Shown here: piece by piece, positions 52,464 through 60,855 of the stretch
Position numbering within the stretch: the first letter of the stretch is position 1
How the letters are laid out: every line of letters begins with the position of its first letter
Assembly: GCF_009793355.1 (NCBI RefSeq)
Contig: NZ_WTKP01000004.1
Span: forward strand, 1 to 64,000
Reading direction: 5' to 3'
Length of the DNA: 64,000 nt
Source of the DNA: Vreelandella zhuhanensis
Lineage (GTDB): Bacteria; Pseudomonadota; Gammaproteobacteria; Pseudomonadales; Halomonadaceae
Position numbers and translations under genes: made by a program
The notes under the pieces: model-generated
Database searches by the model: none
Seen by the model: the letters and a program-made list of their open reading frames with translations, nothing else
Told to the model about the DNA's origin: nothing

Positions 52464-54137
52464 ATGCTCACGCAGCTTGCCATTCAGGATTACGCCATCG
52501 TCGACTGCCTTGAACTCGACTTCATGAGCGGCATGACGGCCATTACCGGCGAAACCGGCGCTGGAAAATCCATTCTGCTAGGTGCCCTGGGGCTATGCCT
52601 GGGTGAGCGCGCCGATGCCGGCAGCGTGCGTCATGACTGCCCCCGGACGGATATCAGCGCACGCTTTGACATTGCTCATCTGCCTGCGGCACAGGCATGG
52701 CTGGAAACCCGCGAGCTGCCCACGGATGATTGCCTGCTGCGCCGTGCGGTAACCGCCAATGGCCGCTCGAAGGCCTGGATCAACGGCCAGCCCGCCACTA
52801 TCAGCGACCTCAAGGCACTCGGCGAATGCTTGGTCCAGGTACATGGCCAGCACGCGCATCAGGCGTTGTTACGTGAAGATACCCACCTGACACTGCTCGA
52901 CGACTACGCAGGTTTGGGCAAGGACGTTGACCAACTCACCGAAACCTACCGTCAATGGCAAGCTGCGCGGCGAAGGCTCAAACGCCTCACTCAGGACGAC
53001 GGTGAGCTGGAAGCCAAACGTCAGCTACTGCGCTATCAGGTCGAAGAACTCGATCAACTGGCCCTGGCAAGCGGTGAATTGGACCTACTTGAAGAAGAGC
53101 AGCACACCTTGGCGCATGCCGAAGAGAGCTTACGCGAAACGCAGCTTGCCGCGGATTGCTGTGCCGGCGAAGAAGGCGGCGCGCTATTTCTGCTTAACCA
53201 GGCCTTCACGCATTTAAGTGCCTTGCCCGGCGCCGACAAGGGCACGCTGGCCAATACCCTCGCCATGCTGCGTGATGCCCGCATTCAGGTGGAGGAGGCC
53301 ACCAGCGAGCTTAACCAACTGGCCGCCGCTACCGAGCTCGACCCCGAACGCCTGGCCTGGGTGGAAGAGCGGCTTGGCGATATTCATCGCGTCGCACGCA
53401 AGCATCATGTGGCGCCGGAAGAACTCTGTGCGCTGCACGCTCAGCTAAAGACGGAATACCATCAACTCGATAGCGGTGAACAAGACCTGGAAGCATTGGG
53501 CGCTGAAATTGCCGCGTTACGCGAGCATTGGCGCGCCCAGGCCAAAAAGGTCAGTACAGCGCGCCAGCAGGCCGCAAAGCGTTTCGGCAAGGATGTTCAG
53601 CAGCAACTCGCGTTTCTAGCCATGGACAAGGCCCGCTTCGAGGTCGCGGTCAGCCAACGCGACTCCGCCTGCGCCATGGGCATGGATCACGTTCAGTTTC
53701 TTATCAGCGCCAACCCCGGCCAGCCGGCACGCCCACTGGCAAAAGTTGCCTCTGGGGGTGAACTTTCACGCCTGAGCCTGGCCATTCAGGTGGTAGCCGC
53801 CACGCATTCGACCATTCCCAGCTTGGTATTCGATGAAGTCGATGTAGGCGTTTCGGGGGCCACGGCGGAAATCGTCGGCAAGCTGTTGCGTCGACTAGGC
53901 GATACCGGCCAAGTGATGACCGTCACTCACTTGCCGCAGGTCGCGGCTCAGGCCCACCAGCATGTACATATCGAGAAACAGGCCAAGCGCGACACGACGC
54001 TTACGCGCATGGCGGTGCTCGATGAAGGGGGGCGGATCAGTGAATTGGCGCGCATGCTGGGCGGGGTCACGCTTTCCGAACAGACCTTGGCTCACGCCCG
54101 CGAAATGCTCCACGCCAGCCAGCGGGCACCTCACTAA
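52464..54137 (+). CDS. recN: DNA repair protein RecN
   Basis: SMC-like ATPase in double-strand break repair. The 557 residues have Walker A GETGAGKSIL (about 30-39), a long coiled coil (about 150-370), the signature ASGGELSRLSLAI and Walker B LVFDEVDVGVSG near 430-480, and the D-loop region following. AGGAGGAAAC directly precedes ATG 52464. Confidence 0.97.
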   Translation: MLTQLAIQDYAIVDCLELDFMSGMTAITGETGAGKSILLGALGLCLGERADAGSVRHDCPRTDISARFDIAHLPAAQAWLETRELPTDDCLLRRAVTANGRSKAWINGQPATISDLKALGECLVQVHGQHAHQALLREDTHLTLLDDYAGLGKDVDQLTETYRQWQAARRRLKRLTQDDGELEAKRQLLRYQVEELDQLALASGELDLLEEEQHTLAHAEESLRETQLAADCCAGEEGGALFLLNQAFTHLSALPGADKGTLANTLAMLRDARIQVEEATSELNQLAAATELDPERLAWVEERLGDIHRVARKHHVAPEELCALHAQLKTEYHQLDSGEQDLEALGAEIAALREHWRAQAKKVSTARQQAAKRFGKDVQQQLAFLAMDKARFEVAVSQRDSACAMGMDHVQFLISANPGQPARPLAKVASGGELSRLSLAIQVVAATHSTIPSLVFDEVDVGVSGATAEIVGKLLRRLGDTGQVMTVTHLPQVAAQAHQHVHIEKQAKRDTTLTRMAVLDEGGRISELARMLGGVTLSEQTLAHAREMLHASQRAPH

Positions 54138-54178
54138 TTACTTGGTCTGACTTACTTGGCCTGAAACATCGACACCAC

Positions 54179-54214
54179 AAGCGCCCTGGCAGGTCAGGGC
54201 CTGCCAGGGCGCTT
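54179..54214. terminator. Long inverted repeat between recN and fur
   Basis: AAGCGCCCTGGCAGG (54179-54193) and CCTGCCAGGGCGCTT (54200-54214) are perfect 15-bp arms with a 6-base loop. It lies between two convergent genes and probably ends both, although it lacks a T-run on either side. Confidence 0.65.
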
Positions 54215-54247
54215 GCCAAGCAAATGAATCCATTTACTTTCGGTTGA

Positions 54248-54700
54248 TTACTTCTTGTTAACCGGCCCGCTGTCCTGGCGAGTCACATTGGAGCCTCGCG
54301 GACGCACATACAGTACCAGCGCATGGTCGACCAGTTCGTAGCCATGTTCTTCGGCAATTTCCTGCTGACGGCGCTCGATGATGGGGTCCACGAACTCGAT
54401 GATCTGCCCACTTTCCAGGCACACCATATGGTCGTGATGGTCTTCCTGGGTCATTTCGAAGACCGCGTGACCGCCATCGAAATTATGACGAATCACCAGT
54501 CCCGCCGACTCGAACTGAGTCAGCACCCGGTAAACGGTTGCAAGACCTACGTCTTCACCCGTATCGATGAGTGTTTTATATACTTCTTCAGCACTCAGAT
54601 GGTGCTGGCCAGAAGCATTCTCGAGGATTTGCAGGATCTTGACGCGCGGCAGGGTGACTTTCAGCCCGGCTTTGCGTAATTCATGGTTCTGATGGGCCAT
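54248..54700 (-). CDS. fur: Ferric uptake regulator Fur
   Basis: Fe2+-dependent repressor of iron acquisition genes. The 150 residues start MAHQNHELRKAGLKVTLPR and have the winged helix (about 1-82), and the metal site HHDHMVCLESG near 87-97. The second Cys of the CxxC pair seen in E. coli Fur is Ser here, as in Pseudomonas-type Fur, so the structural zinc site differs. ATG 54700 is chosen by family alignment; the frame is open further upstream. No clear Fur box was seen ahead of it. Divergent from bamE, as in Pseudomonas. Confidence 0.97.
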   Translation of the reverse strand: MAHQNHELRKAGLKVTLPRVKILQILENASGQHHLSAEEVYKTLIDTGEDVGLATVYRVLTQFESAGLVIRHNFDGGHAVFEMTQEDHHDHMVCLESGQIIEFVDPIIERRQQEIAEEHGYELVDHALVLYVRPRGSNVTRQDSGPVNKK

Positions 54701-54772
54701 GGTTGCTCTTCGCAGTGACAGGTTAGGTCGGGTATGATCGACCGAAACCACGATAGTGAAGAACAGGCCCAA

Positions 54773-55249
54773 ATGCAAAAGTTGACTAGAATCGTAACGC
54801 TTTCCGTTGCCCTTTCCGCCACTGTGCTGATAACCACAGGCTGTAGCTACTTAGGGGTATACAAGCGGGATTTACCTCAAGGCAACCTGGTGACCCAAGA
54901 GATGGTCAGCCAATTACAGCCCGGCATGACCCAGGACCAAGTCACCTACCTCATGGGTAGCCCCCTGCTGCAGGCCCCTTTCGAGGCCAACGAATGGGAC
55001 TATGTCTTTCGACTCGACAAAGCTTATGAGGGTGTGGAGCAGCGTCGTGTCACCCTGGTATTCGGTGAGGACGGCCGCCTGGAGCAAATTCAGCGCGAAG
55101 GAGACTTTGCCGGAGATCTCGAGCTTCCCACGGCTGAAGATCGCGCCCCTGCGAGACAACCTGGCGTTCTGGATGACCCCTTGCCGGAGACACCACGCAC
55201 AGCACCTGACCCAGAAGCAGTGCCGATCTATGTTCCCGACGAAGAGTAA
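54773..55249 (+). CDS. bamE: Outer membrane protein assembly factor BamE (SmpA/OmlA)
   Basis: Lipoprotein of the BAM complex that inserts beta-barrel proteins. The 158 residues have a lipoprotein signal with lipobox ending TTGC (Cys24), then YKRDLPQGN and the BamE core (MTQDQVTYLMGSP, VTLVFGEDGRL). The C-terminal 40 residues are Pro/Asp-rich and probably disordered. The ATG at 54773 gives the short signal sequence expected. It overlaps rnfH at the 3' end by 22 bases. Confidence 0.95.
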   Translation: MQKLTRIVTLSVALSATVLITTGCSYLGVYKRDLPQGNLVTQEMVSQLQPGMTQDQVTYLMGSPLLQAPFEANEWDYVFRLDKAYEGVEQRRVTLVFGEDGRLEQIQREGDFAGDLELPTAEDRAPARQPGVLDDPLPETPRTAPDPEAVPIYVPDEE

Positions 55250-55551
55250 ACAGTCGCCTGGCGCCGTGCGCGTGCCAGGCGGGCCTGTTTAGGGTCAATC
55301 AACAGAGGTCGATACACCTCAACGCGTTCACCCTCACGCAATTGATGCGCATCAGGATCGCGCAGCGCCTTGCCGAAAATTCCCAGGGTTGCCTGGGTGA
55401 ATGTTTCCACCGGCAGTTCCGGGAAAAATTGCGGCAACTGTGCAAGGGCCACCGCCTCGCGAGCGGTGGTGCCTTCCATCACGCGCAAGGCGACGATCCG
55501 TTGCTTGTGAGGCAGCGCAAAAGCGACTTCCACGCGCAGTTCAGCGGCCAT
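55228..55551 (-). CDS. rnfH: RnfH family ubiquitin-like protein
   Basis: Small beta-grasp protein of unclear function, paired with ratA in a conserved gene couple that was proposed as a toxin-antitoxin-like pair. The 107 residues begin MAAELRVEVAFALPHKQ, aligning with the E. coli family start, and end with a basic tail. ATG 55560, three codons upstream, is an alternative. The start lies inside the 3' end of ratA. Confidence 0.9.
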   Translation of the reverse strand: MAAELRVEVAFALPHKQRIVALRVMEGTTAREAVALAQLPQFFPELPVETFTQATLGIFGKALRDPDAHQLREGERVEVYRPLLIDPKQARLARARRQATVYSSSGT

Positions 55552-55975
55552 ACAGCTCATCGGCCCGTTGATGAAAAGCGTCGACCAACTGTCCGGCGAT
55601 CTGCTGAAAAATCTTGCCGAATGCCATGCCTAGCAAACGGTTGGAAAACTCGAACTCCATCTCCAGGCTGATCTTGCACACGCCCTCACCCATCGGCATG
55701 AACCGCCAATGACCTTTCAGATGCTTGAAAGGGCCTTTGACCAGCGTCATTTCGATTCGCTCGGGCGACTCCAGGTCATTGCGTGTAGTGATGGTCTGTT
55801 CGACGCCCGCGCGTCCCAGGGTCATTTCCCCTATCAGGTGTGTCTCGTCGCGTTCAAGCAAACGCGCTCGCCGACAGCCGGGCAGGAACTCTGGATAATG
55901 CTCGAAGTCATTAACCAATTCGAACATTTGTTTGGGGGTGTGCCGCACCAAGGCGGAACGATTGACGGTTGGCAT
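55541..55975 (-). CDS. ratA: RatA/PasT family START-like protein
   Basis: Coenzyme Q-binding (START/polyketide-cyclase fold) protein; E. coli RatA was reported as a toxin that inhibits 70S formation, while relatives (COQ10) aid quinone function. The 144 residues begin MPTVNRSALVRHTPKQMFELVNDFEHYPEFLPGC region, with the fold's hydrophobic cavity strands following. AGAGG precedes ATG 55975. It overlaps rnfH, suggesting coupled translation, and diverges from smpB, a universal gammaproteobacterial arrangement. Confidence 0.93.
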   Translation of the reverse strand: MPTVNRSALVRHTPKQMFELVNDFEHYPEFLPGCRRARLLERDETHLIGEMTLGRAGVEQTITTRNDLESPERIEMTLVKGPFKHLKGHWRFMPMGEGVCKISLEMEFEFSNRLLGMAFGKIFQQIAGQLVDAFHQRADELYGR

Positions 55976-56100
55976 TGACCTCTCCGCTGACTTCACAGTG
56001 CCCAAGGCGTATCATGGGAATTATTTTCCAGGCCTTGAATGGTATCACGCCTTCCTATTCAACCAAGGATAGGCAATCGACAGAGCAAACATGAGGTTCC

Positions 56101-56592
56101 ATGGCCACAAAGAAAGGTAAAAACAAGGGTACCGGCACCGGCGTCATTGCCCAGAACAAGAAAGCGCGCTTTGAATATCATATCGACGAGACATTCGAAG
56201 CGGGATTGGTTCTGGCGGGCTGGGAAGTCAAAAGCCTGCGTGCCGGCAAGGCACAATTGACCGATACCTATATTCTGATTCGTAATGGCGAGGCCTGGCT
56301 GCTGGGCTGTCATATCATGCCGCTGAATACTGCCAGCACCCATGAACTCGCTGACCCTACCCGTACGCGTAAGCTTCTGTTGCATAAAAAGGAAATTGCC
56401 AAGCTCTTTTCGATCACCCAGGATAAGGGGCATACCTGCGTGCCGCTCAAACTGTTCTGGAAGCGCAACAAGGTAAAATGCGACCTGGCGCTGGTCACCG
56501 GCAAGAAGCTGCACGACAAACGTGCCACGGAGAAAGATCGCGACTGGACACGTCAAAAAGGACGTATCATGCGGGAACAAAACAAGGCATGA
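56101..56592 (+). CDS. smpB: SsrA-binding protein SmpB
   Basis: Binds tmRNA and delivers it to stalled ribosomes. The 163 residues contain the OB-fold core ([35 protein letters not shown]) and the basic C-terminal tail [19 protein letters not shown], which enters the decoding site. The tmRNA gene follows 144 bases downstream. Confidence 0.97.
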   Translation: MATKKGKNKGTGTGVIAQNKKARFEYHIDETFEAGLVLAGWEVKSLRAGKAQLTDTYILIRNGEAWLLGCHIMPLNTASTHELADPTRTRKLLLHKKEIAKLFSITQDKGHTCVPLKLFWKRNKVKCDLALVTGKKLHDKRATEKDRDWTRQKGRIMREQNKA

Positions 56593-56694
56593 CGGGTCTA
56601 TCTTTGCAGGAAACGGCACTCCCGGGGAAAAAGTAGAGAAATGTCCGGGAGTCGACAAAAATGTCGCAGCATGCGGAACCTAATACAGCATCGC

Positions 56695-56723
56695 TGGTCA
56701 ATGTAGTACAAGCGCGTTAGAAT
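56695..56723 (+). promoter_or_regulatory. ssrA promoter
   Basis: TGGTCA (56695-56700), 17-base spacer, TAGAAT (56718-56723), 14 bases ahead of the mature tmRNA 5' end. Confidence 0.6.
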
Positions 56724-56736
56724 GGCGCTTGATTAA

Positions 56737-57117
56737 GGGGGCGACATGGTTTCGACGCCGGTGACAACCCCTGCGGTGCATGCCGAGAGCGTGATGTATC
56801 TCGTAAATCCAACATCACGACAAATAGTCGCAAACGACGACAACTACGCTCAGGGCGCGCTGGCAGCTTAATAGCTGTTAGCTTCTTGTCCGGCCCCGAA
56901 GTGCTGTGCCCATTCAGCACGGACGGGATACGAGCTAAAAATAATGGGATCGCAGTTGGTGGTGTCTTCGCGCCAATTGCTAAACCTTAAGAAGGCTCGC
57001 GTTACCGGATCCTGATCGTCGGAGCCGGTAGCGTTAAAATAAATGACGTAATCTAAGCATGTAGAGCCAATGGGCGAGTGCTGGCGGACGCGGGTTCAAT
57101 TCCCGCCGCCTCCACCA
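56737..57117 (+). ncRNA. ssrA: Transfer-messenger RNA (tmRNA)
   Basis: 381 nt. The tRNA-like ends pair (GGGGGCG at 56737-56743 with CGCCTCC before ACCA at 57107-57117, one G.T pair) and the T arm GGGTTCAATTCCC is present, with encoded CCA. The tag frame at 56830-56871 encodes ANDDNYAQGALAA, ending in the LAA degron. It rescues stalled ribosomes together with SmpB, encoded just upstream. Confidence 0.96.
56830..56871 (+). other. tmRNA proteolysis-tag reading frame
   Basis: Resume codon GCA, then ANDDNYAQGALAA and a stop. The tag shares its ANDDNYA opening and ALAA end with Pseudomonas tags. Confidence 0.92.
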
Positions 57118-57134
57118 AACATGTCGACAAATCA

Positions 57135-57156
57135 AGCACCTACGGGTGCTTTTTTT
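57135..57156 (+). terminator. ssrA terminator
   Basis: AGCACC (57135-57140), loop TACG, GGTGCT (57145-57150), then seven T. Confidence 0.85.
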
Positions 57157-57345
57157 GTGCCTTAAATTCTATCTTTCTAAAATCCTATTTTCCCCGTTTT
57201 TTCAGCCACTCGATTAATCTCTGTCTGACTATCTTTCAGGCATAACAGAACCCTGTCAAAGAAAAAACTACAATTATCAATACGTTTTAATTACTAAAAA
57301 AAGACGGAATCAGGGGGTTATGGCTTATTTCCTTTCGGATTTTTT

Positions 57346-57366
57346 CCATATTGCAGCGCAATATGG
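57346..57366 (+). promoter_or_regulatory. Palindrome in the nhaD promoter region
   Basis: CCATATTGC (57346-57354) and GCAATATGG (57358-57366) are perfect 9-bp inverted arms around AGC. A -10-like TAGAAT (57372-57377) follows at once, so the palindrome covers the -35 region. The rest of the 57157-57429 gap is AT-rich with no gene. An operator role is inferred. Confidence 0.6.
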
Positions 57367-57429
57367 CCTGTTAGAATAACGCCGACTTTTCCTCCCCCTA
57401 CAAACCCATACTTTAGGAAGCTCAACGCC

Positions 57430-58926
57430 ATGCTCACTTTGAGTAATTTCCCCTTCAGGCCCCGACTAGGTTCTCGGCGGTCATGGCTTGCCATGCCCGC
57501 TATTCCTATCATTCTCACACTACTGTTTTTCAGCCCTGGCGCTTACGCCGTTACCGGCGACATTGACCTGACCAGTACCGGCATTGGCTTTTTTGCCATT
57601 GCCATTTTCGTGCTCGCCTACATGCTGGTGATGGTCGAAGAAAAAATCCATATGCGTAAGTCCAAGCCGGTACTGGTTGCTGCCGGTATTATCTGGGGCT
57701 TGATCGGCTGGGTATACGTGCAGAATGGCATGTCGAGTGACTCGGAATATGCGTTCCGGGTTACCTTGCTCGAATTCACCGAACTGATGCTGTTCCTTTT
57801 GGTGGCAATGACTTATATCAATGCCATGGAAGAGCGCAAAGTATTTGATGCGCTGCGCTCCTGGATGCTACGCAAGGGTTTCAGCTACCGCACGCTGTTT
57901 TGGCTGACTGGCGGCCTGGCCTTCGTGATCTCACCGATTGCGGACAACCTGACCACGGCGCTGCTGATGTGCGCGGTGGTCACCAAGGTGGCTGAAGGCG
58001 ACAAGCGGTTTATCAACCTGTCTTGTGTGAATATCGTGGTGGCGGCCAATGCCGGCGGTGCCTTCAGTCCGTTCGGAGACATCACCACCCTGATGGTGTG
58101 GCAGGCCGGCATGGTCGAGTTTCAGGAATTCTTTGTTCTTTTTGTTCCCTCCCTGGTCAATTTCCTGATTCCAGCGGTGGTGATGAGCGTCTTCATCAAG
58201 AACGAGAAGCCCAAAAGCGTTTATGAAGATGTGTGGCTCAAGCGCGGGGCACGCCGCATTGTGGCGCTTTTCCTGCTGACAGTGGCTACCGCGGTCATGT
58301 GTCATGTCTTCCTGCACTTACCGCCGGTACTCGGCATGATGACCGGTCTGGGCTACCTTCAGTTCTTCGGTTACTACCTGCGTCGCAGCTTGCCACGCTC
58401 CCTGGAACGCAAGCGTGAACGCTACAGCCGCCGAGGCGATAATAAAAAGCTCGAGCAGCTCGGCAGCGTGGTGCCGTTCGATGTCTTCAACCGTGTGGCA
58501 CGCGCCGAGTGGGATACCTTGCTGTTCTTCTACGGGGTGGTGATGTGTGTCGGTGGCCTGGGCTTCATGGGCTACCTGGGCCTGCTTTCAGAAGCCCTGT
58601 ACACGGGTTGGAATGCCACCTGGGCCAACGTTGCACTGGGCGTCATTTCAGCGGTGATCGATAACATTCCGGTGATGTTCGCCGTTCTCACCATGGAACC
58701 CGACATGTCTCATGGGCATTGGCTATTGATCACCTTGACGGCGGGTGTCGGCGGCAGCCTTCTATCGATCGGTTCAGCGGCGGGCGTCGCGGTAATGGGC
58801 CAAGCGCGTGGCTCTTATACCTTCATGGGCCATTTGAAATGGGCACCGATCATAGCGCTGGGGTATGTCGCCAGTATCCTCGTCCACCTGTGGTTGAATG
58901 CCGAAACGTTTACCGTATTTGGCTGA
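57430..58926 (+). CDS. nhaD: Na+/H+ antiporter NhaD
   Basis: Inner-membrane sodium/proton antiporter of the ion-transporter superfamily, important for salt and alkaline tolerance in halophiles such as Halomonas and Vibrio. The 498 residues start with a signal-like hydrophobic segment (about 20-41), followed by about 12 membrane helices; conserved parts include ISPIADNLTTALLMCAV (about 160-176), NAGGAFSPFGDITTLMVW (about 204-221) and SAVIDNIPVMFAVLTM, with the paired, discontinuous-helix motifs typical of the family. AGGAAG lies nine bases ahead. It stands alone, followed by a hairpin. Confidence 0.95.
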   Translation: MLTLSNFPFRPRLGSRRSWLAMPAIPIILTLLFFSPGAYAVTGDIDLTSTGIGFFAIAIFVLAYMLVMVEEKIHMRKSKPVLVAAGIIWGLIGWVYVQNGMSSDSEYAFRVTLLEFTELMLFLLVAMTYINAMEERKVFDALRSWMLRKGFSYRTLFWLTGGLAFVISPIADNLTTALLMCAVVTKVAEGDKRFINLSCVNIVVAANAGGAFSPFGDITTLMVWQAGMVEFQEFFVLFVPSLVNFLIPAVVMSVFIKNEKPKSVYEDVWLKRGARRIVALFLLTVATAVMCHVFLHLPPVLGMMTGLGYLQFFGYYLRRSLPRSLERKRERYSRRGDNKKLEQLGSVVPFDVFNRVARAEWDTLLFFYGVVMCVGGLGFMGYLGLLSEALYTGWNATWANVALGVISAVIDNIPVMFAVLTMEPDMSHGHWLLITLTAGVGGSLLSIGSAAGVAVMGQARGSYTFMGHLKWAPIIALGYVASILVHLWLNAETFTVFG

Positions 58927-58967
58927 TTCGCTTAGCTGCTTTCTTCGCGACGTTATCTTCGCTATTT

Positions 58968-58988
58968 CCCCCACCTTCGTGGTGGGGG
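58968..58988. terminator. Hairpin between nhaD and the GGDEF-EAL gene
   Basis: CCCCCACC (58968-58975), loop TTCGT, GGTGGGGG (58981-58988), followed by a G-run (nine in all). It lies between convergent genes and lacks a T-run. Confidence 0.55.
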
Positions 58989-59023
58989 GGGGTGTCAAGC
59001 AGCGGCCCATGGCAATACCCCGC

Positions 59024-60796
59024 TTACAGCCGGTTCAGCGAATTCCACCCTTCTCGCCGAGGCCAGCTTCTCAACCATTGGGAGAGCTGGTCAGCGGGCA
59101 TCGGGCGTGCGATACCGTAACCCTGAGCCAGCCTACAGCCCAGTCCAACCAACGCCTTGGCATGTTCCAGGGTTTCCACGCCTTCGGCGAGCATGGGCCG
59201 TTTGAAGCGATTCGCCATATAGATCACGCTTTCCACGATTGCCATGTCATCTTCATCGGTCAACATATCGCACACGAAGCTCTTGTCGATCTTGATCAAG
59301 TTGACCGGCAGCTGGCGCAGGTGAGTCAACGATGAAAAGCCGGTGCCGAAATCATCAATCGCAAAACTCACGTCCAATTCCTGACAGCGCGCCATGGTGG
59401 CTAACGCGGCCTGAATGTCGTGCATGGCGGCGGTTTCCAGCACTTCCAGTTTGAGCATACCGGAAGGCACCGTTGCGTGGCGCTCCAGCAGCTGCTGGAT
59501 ACGGCTGCTAAAATCCTCGACCAGCAAATGCGTCGGGCTGATGTTGACGTTGATGGGCAGATGAATCCCCTGCGCCTGCCAGCGCTCCTGTTGCAACATG
59601 GCTTGCTCCAGCACCCATTCACCCAAGTCCACTTCCAGCAGTGTGGCCTCGATAATCGGCAAGAACATGCCCGGCGCCAGCAACCCTTCTTGCGGATGCT
59701 GCCACCGGATCAAGGCTTCCACTCCCACTACCCGCCCGCTACACATCTCGACCTGCGGCTGGTAATACAGGCATAGTTCGTCGTTTCGCAACGCCTCGAT
59801 GAAGCGTTGACGCTGCTCATGACGCACCTGCAAAAGACGATCCTGGCTCGGGTCGAAAATATGGAATGTATTGCGCCCTCGCTGTTTGGCGCGATACATG
59901 GCCTGGTTGGCATGGCGCAACAACACATCGCCCTGGACGTGATCATCGGGGTAGAAGGTTATTCCCAGGCTGGCTGTCAGATTGACGCAATGCCCCCCCA
60001 CCATCAATGGTTGGCGAATGGCTTCCAGCATGTTGTGGAAGGACGCTTCATCCACCCCGTTATGCAACAACAATACAAATTCGTCGCCACCCACACGAGC
60101 CAGAGCGTCGTCACCAAATAAAAGATGGCTGATACGATGCGCAAAGGAGCAAAGCAATAAATCGCTCATGCTCGCTCCGAGACGGTCGTTCACCTTCTTG
60201 AAAAAATCGATATCCAGTGAACATACCGCCATGGGCTTTTGGGTAGCCTGCGCATGCTGCATGGATTTTTGAATCAGTTGGGTCAACAATTGTAGATTGG
60301 GCAAGCCGGTCAGCGCATCGAAGAATACTTCGCGGCTCAAATGCCAGGCATGAGAGGGAATCGCGGAAAGATCCACCAGCACAATGACATGGTGGCGAAT
60401 ATCGCCCTTCTTATCGCGCACCCGATTGATCGACATCATGCCCGGATATACGTGTCCCTCACGATTCTTGTAACTCACCTGCCCCTTGGTGCGATCATGC
60501 AACTGTATCTCCTTTTGCATCACCCGGGCGGTTTGAGCGATCTCCAGCGGCAATATGCTGAATTTTTCCAAGGGTTTACCTAGCACCTCCTCAAGCGTGA
60601 ACCCAGTCAACTCGGTAAAGGCAGGGTTAACATCAAGCACATGATTTTCTTCATCCGTGAGAATAATTGCTTCATTGGCATGGCAGAACACACTGGCGGA
60701 AGCCAGCTCATGCAGGCAAGGCATGGCCAACGGCGGCTCTCGCCTTTTCTTGGAATAAGAGCCACTGTCATTACTTAGGTGTAAAAGTTGGCACAT
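59024..60796 (-). CDS. PAS-GGDEF-EAL cyclic-di-GMP protein
   Basis: Dual-domain c-di-GMP enzyme, 590 residues, no membrane segment. PAS domain about 33-150 (VNPAFTELTGFTLEEVLG); GGDEF domain about 155-320 with intact RVGGDEF but no RxxD inhibitory site (FGDD instead); EAL domain about 330-580 with VEALIRW, NVNISPTHL, DDFGTGFSSL, KIDKSFV and AEGVETLEH, all expected for an active phosphodiesterase. Net activity may be breakdown of c-di-GMP, possibly GTP-stimulated. It lies downstream of a diguanylate cyclase gene in the same direction, 59 bases apart. Confidence 0.93.
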   Translation of the reverse strand: MCQLLHLSNDSGSYSKKRREPPLAMPCLHELASASVFCHANEAIILTDEENHVLDVNPAFTELTGFTLEEVLGKPLEKFSILPLEIAQTARVMQKEIQLHDRTKGQVSYKNREGHVYPGMMSINRVRDKKGDIRHHVIVLVDLSAIPSHAWHLSREVFFDALTGLPNLQLLTQLIQKSMQHAQATQKPMAVCSLDIDFFKKVNDRLGASMSDLLLCSFAHRISHLLFGDDALARVGGDEFVLLLHNGVDEASFHNMLEAIRQPLMVGGHCVNLTASLGITFYPDDHVQGDVLLRHANQAMYRAKQRGRNTFHIFDPSQDRLLQVRHEQRQRFIEALRNDELCLYYQPQVEMCSGRVVGVEALIRWQHPQEGLLAPGMFLPIIEATLLEVDLGEWVLEQAMLQQERWQAQGIHLPINVNISPTHLLVEDFSSRIQQLLERHATVPSGMLKLEVLETAAMHDIQAALATMARCQELDVSFAIDDFGTGFSSLTHLRQLPVNLIKIDKSFVCDMLTDEDDMAIVESVIYMANRFKRPMLAEGVETLEHAKALVGLGCRLAQGYGIARPMPADQLSQWLRSWPRREGWNSLNRL

Positions 60797-60855
60797 AAAC
60801 GTTAACTCTCCCTATTGCCCATATCCATGCCATGTGCCGGCTGAGACAAGTGATG

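Noticed and set aside
54701-54772. Fur box for autoregulation of fur/bamE
   Set aside because: No stretch resembling the GATAAT-type inverted hexamers was found in the gap.
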